A DNA stretch of 12,995 nt. It comes from CANCDA01 sp043757205 (GTDB lineage Bacteria; Pseudomonadota; Gammaproteobacteria; Burkholderiales; Burkholderiaceae_C). This document shows, one piece after another, positions 12,429 through 12,995 of the stretch (its first letter is position 1; each line of letters starts with the position of its first letter). The stretch is from assembly GCA_043757205.1 (NCBI GenBank), contig JAYVPU010000316.1:1-12995 (forward strand). Direction: 5' to 3'. Below the pieces are notes generated by a model. That model was not told the DNA's origin and made no database searches. It saw nothing but the letters and a program-made list of their open reading frames with translations. Both the position numbers and the translations under genes were made by a program.

Positions 12429-12995
12429 TTAGGCCAGACGCTCTTTCAATCGCAGCTGATTGGGCAGCGGTACGGATCGACGCAACACGTCTTCAGCCAG
12501 CCACAAGGCGGAGCGCTTGGCGCGCTCGGCCACCATGGGCAGGGGCAGGCTGACGTAGTCGTCGTTGAAGACTTCAAAGCTGTAGTCACCCCGGTAGCCC
12601 AGGCGGTCCAGCTTGAGCACCAGGTTCACCAGCTCATCGGTGTGCACGCCTTCACCGGGAAACACGCGGAAGGTGCGCGCGGTGCTCATACGCTCTTCAA
12701 ACGTGCGGGTTTCTTGCCACATGAAGTCGGCCAGTTGCACCAAGAAAATTTTGCTCGGATCGAGGTAGTCAATCTCGTCCAACGCAGTCTTGGCGGCCAA
12801 GATGTGGTACGAGTCAATGCCCAGCCCCAGATTGGGGCAATCGGCCCGACAGACCACGTCCCAGGCGGTGGTGAACTCGTTGATGGTGCGGCCCCAAGAC
12901 AGGCCCTCATACGCGATCTTGATGCCCAGCGGCACGGCCAGCATGGCGAGCTTGCGCAGGTCGCGCGCAATCGCGTCCAGGTCTTGCGTGGCGTG
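12429..12995 (-). CDS. Sugar-phosphate isomerase-like TIM barrel, 3-dehydroshikimate dehydratase-like (partial)
   Basis: The frame is open to the right edge, so the N-terminal part is missing; 188 residues are visible. It is an AP-endonuclease-2 type TIM barrel, the fold of sugar-phosphate isomerases/epimerases and hydroxypyruvate isomerases. Putative metal ligands, numbered within the fragment, are E30 (IAYEGLSWGR), D61 and H64 (GIDSYHIL), Q87 (FLVQLAD) and E141 (YSFEVFND). The combination YEGLSWG, RADCPNLGLGIDSYH, FLVQLAD, FRVFPGEG and SFEVFND resembles 3-dehydroshikimate dehydratases of the QuiC type, which convert dehydroshikimate to protocatechuate. The specific function is therefore likely but not certain. 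The stop codon lies 34 bp before queC. Confidence 0.75.
   Translation of the reverse strand, partial: HATQDLDAIARDLRKLAMLAVPLGIKIAYEGLSWGRTINEFTTAWDVVCRADCPNLGLGIDSYHILAAKTALDEIDYLDPSKIFLVQLADFMWQETRTFEERMSTARTFRVFPGEGVHTDELVNLVLKLDRLGYRGDYSFEVFNDDYVSLPLPMVAERAKRSALWLAEDVLRRSVPLPNQLRLKERLA

Noticed and set aside
1..12995. CRISPR array, tRNA, rRNA, insertion sequence or phage integration site
   Set aside because: I saw no regularly spaced repeats of CRISPR type, no cloverleaf or rRNA-like sequence, no transposase frame and no terminal inverted repeats with target duplications.

Overview
The window looks like a chromosomal segment of a betaproteobacterium of the order Burkholderiales, most likely Comamonadaceae and Rhodoferax-like. 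This rests on the moderately high GC content, the style of the proteins (phosphoglycolate phosphatase, cN-I type 5'-nucleotidase, SbmA-like ABC protein, QueC) and a short GCTA...TAGC repeat that resembles one I associate with that family. The assignment is by recognition, not by a search.

Layout. Bases 3-131 may hold the 3' end of an unidentified gene, followed by a strong hairpin (131-168). Bases 281-329 carry a sigma70-type promoter overlaid by two mirror-image Fur boxes that form a perfect 19-bp inverted repeat. Downstream is a tight same-strand run of eight genes (375-7530): a secreted cupredoxin-like protein, an FTR1 iron permease, TonB, ExbB, ExbD, a TonB-dependent siderophore receptor of the Fiu/PiuA type, a PiuC/YbiX 2-oxoglutarate dioxygenase and an FMN-dependent alpha-hydroxy-acid oxidising enzyme. 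Most junctions are ATGA overlaps or gaps of a few bases, so these eight genes are probably one iron-starvation operon. A small ferritin-like protein (7627-8082) follows after 96 bp with its own strong ribosome binding site.

From about 8.1 kb the content changes to housekeeping genes with visibly higher GC. Phosphoglycolate phosphatase lies on the minus strand, convergent with the ferritin gene, and a nested inverted repeat sits at the junction. Divergent from it is a 5'-nucleotidase gene, translationally coupled to a fused membrane/ATPase ABC protein of the SbmA/BacA/YddA class. A short non-coding stretch with degenerate CGTCATTGCGAG-like repeats separates this from two minus-strand genes: queC, and an incomplete TIM-barrel gene resembling 3-dehydroshikimate dehydratase that runs off the right edge.

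How the genes may work together (inference): TonB-ExbB-ExbD energises the receptor to bring a ferric siderophore across the outer membrane. The cupredoxin-like protein and FTR1 could take iron across the inner membrane. PiuC and the alpha-hydroxy-acid oxidase would act in the cytoplasm on the siderophore or its fragments, and the ferritin would store iron. The operon holds no siderophore ABC or MFS inner-membrane permease, so FTR1 may fill that step. That arrangement is the most unusual thing in the window.
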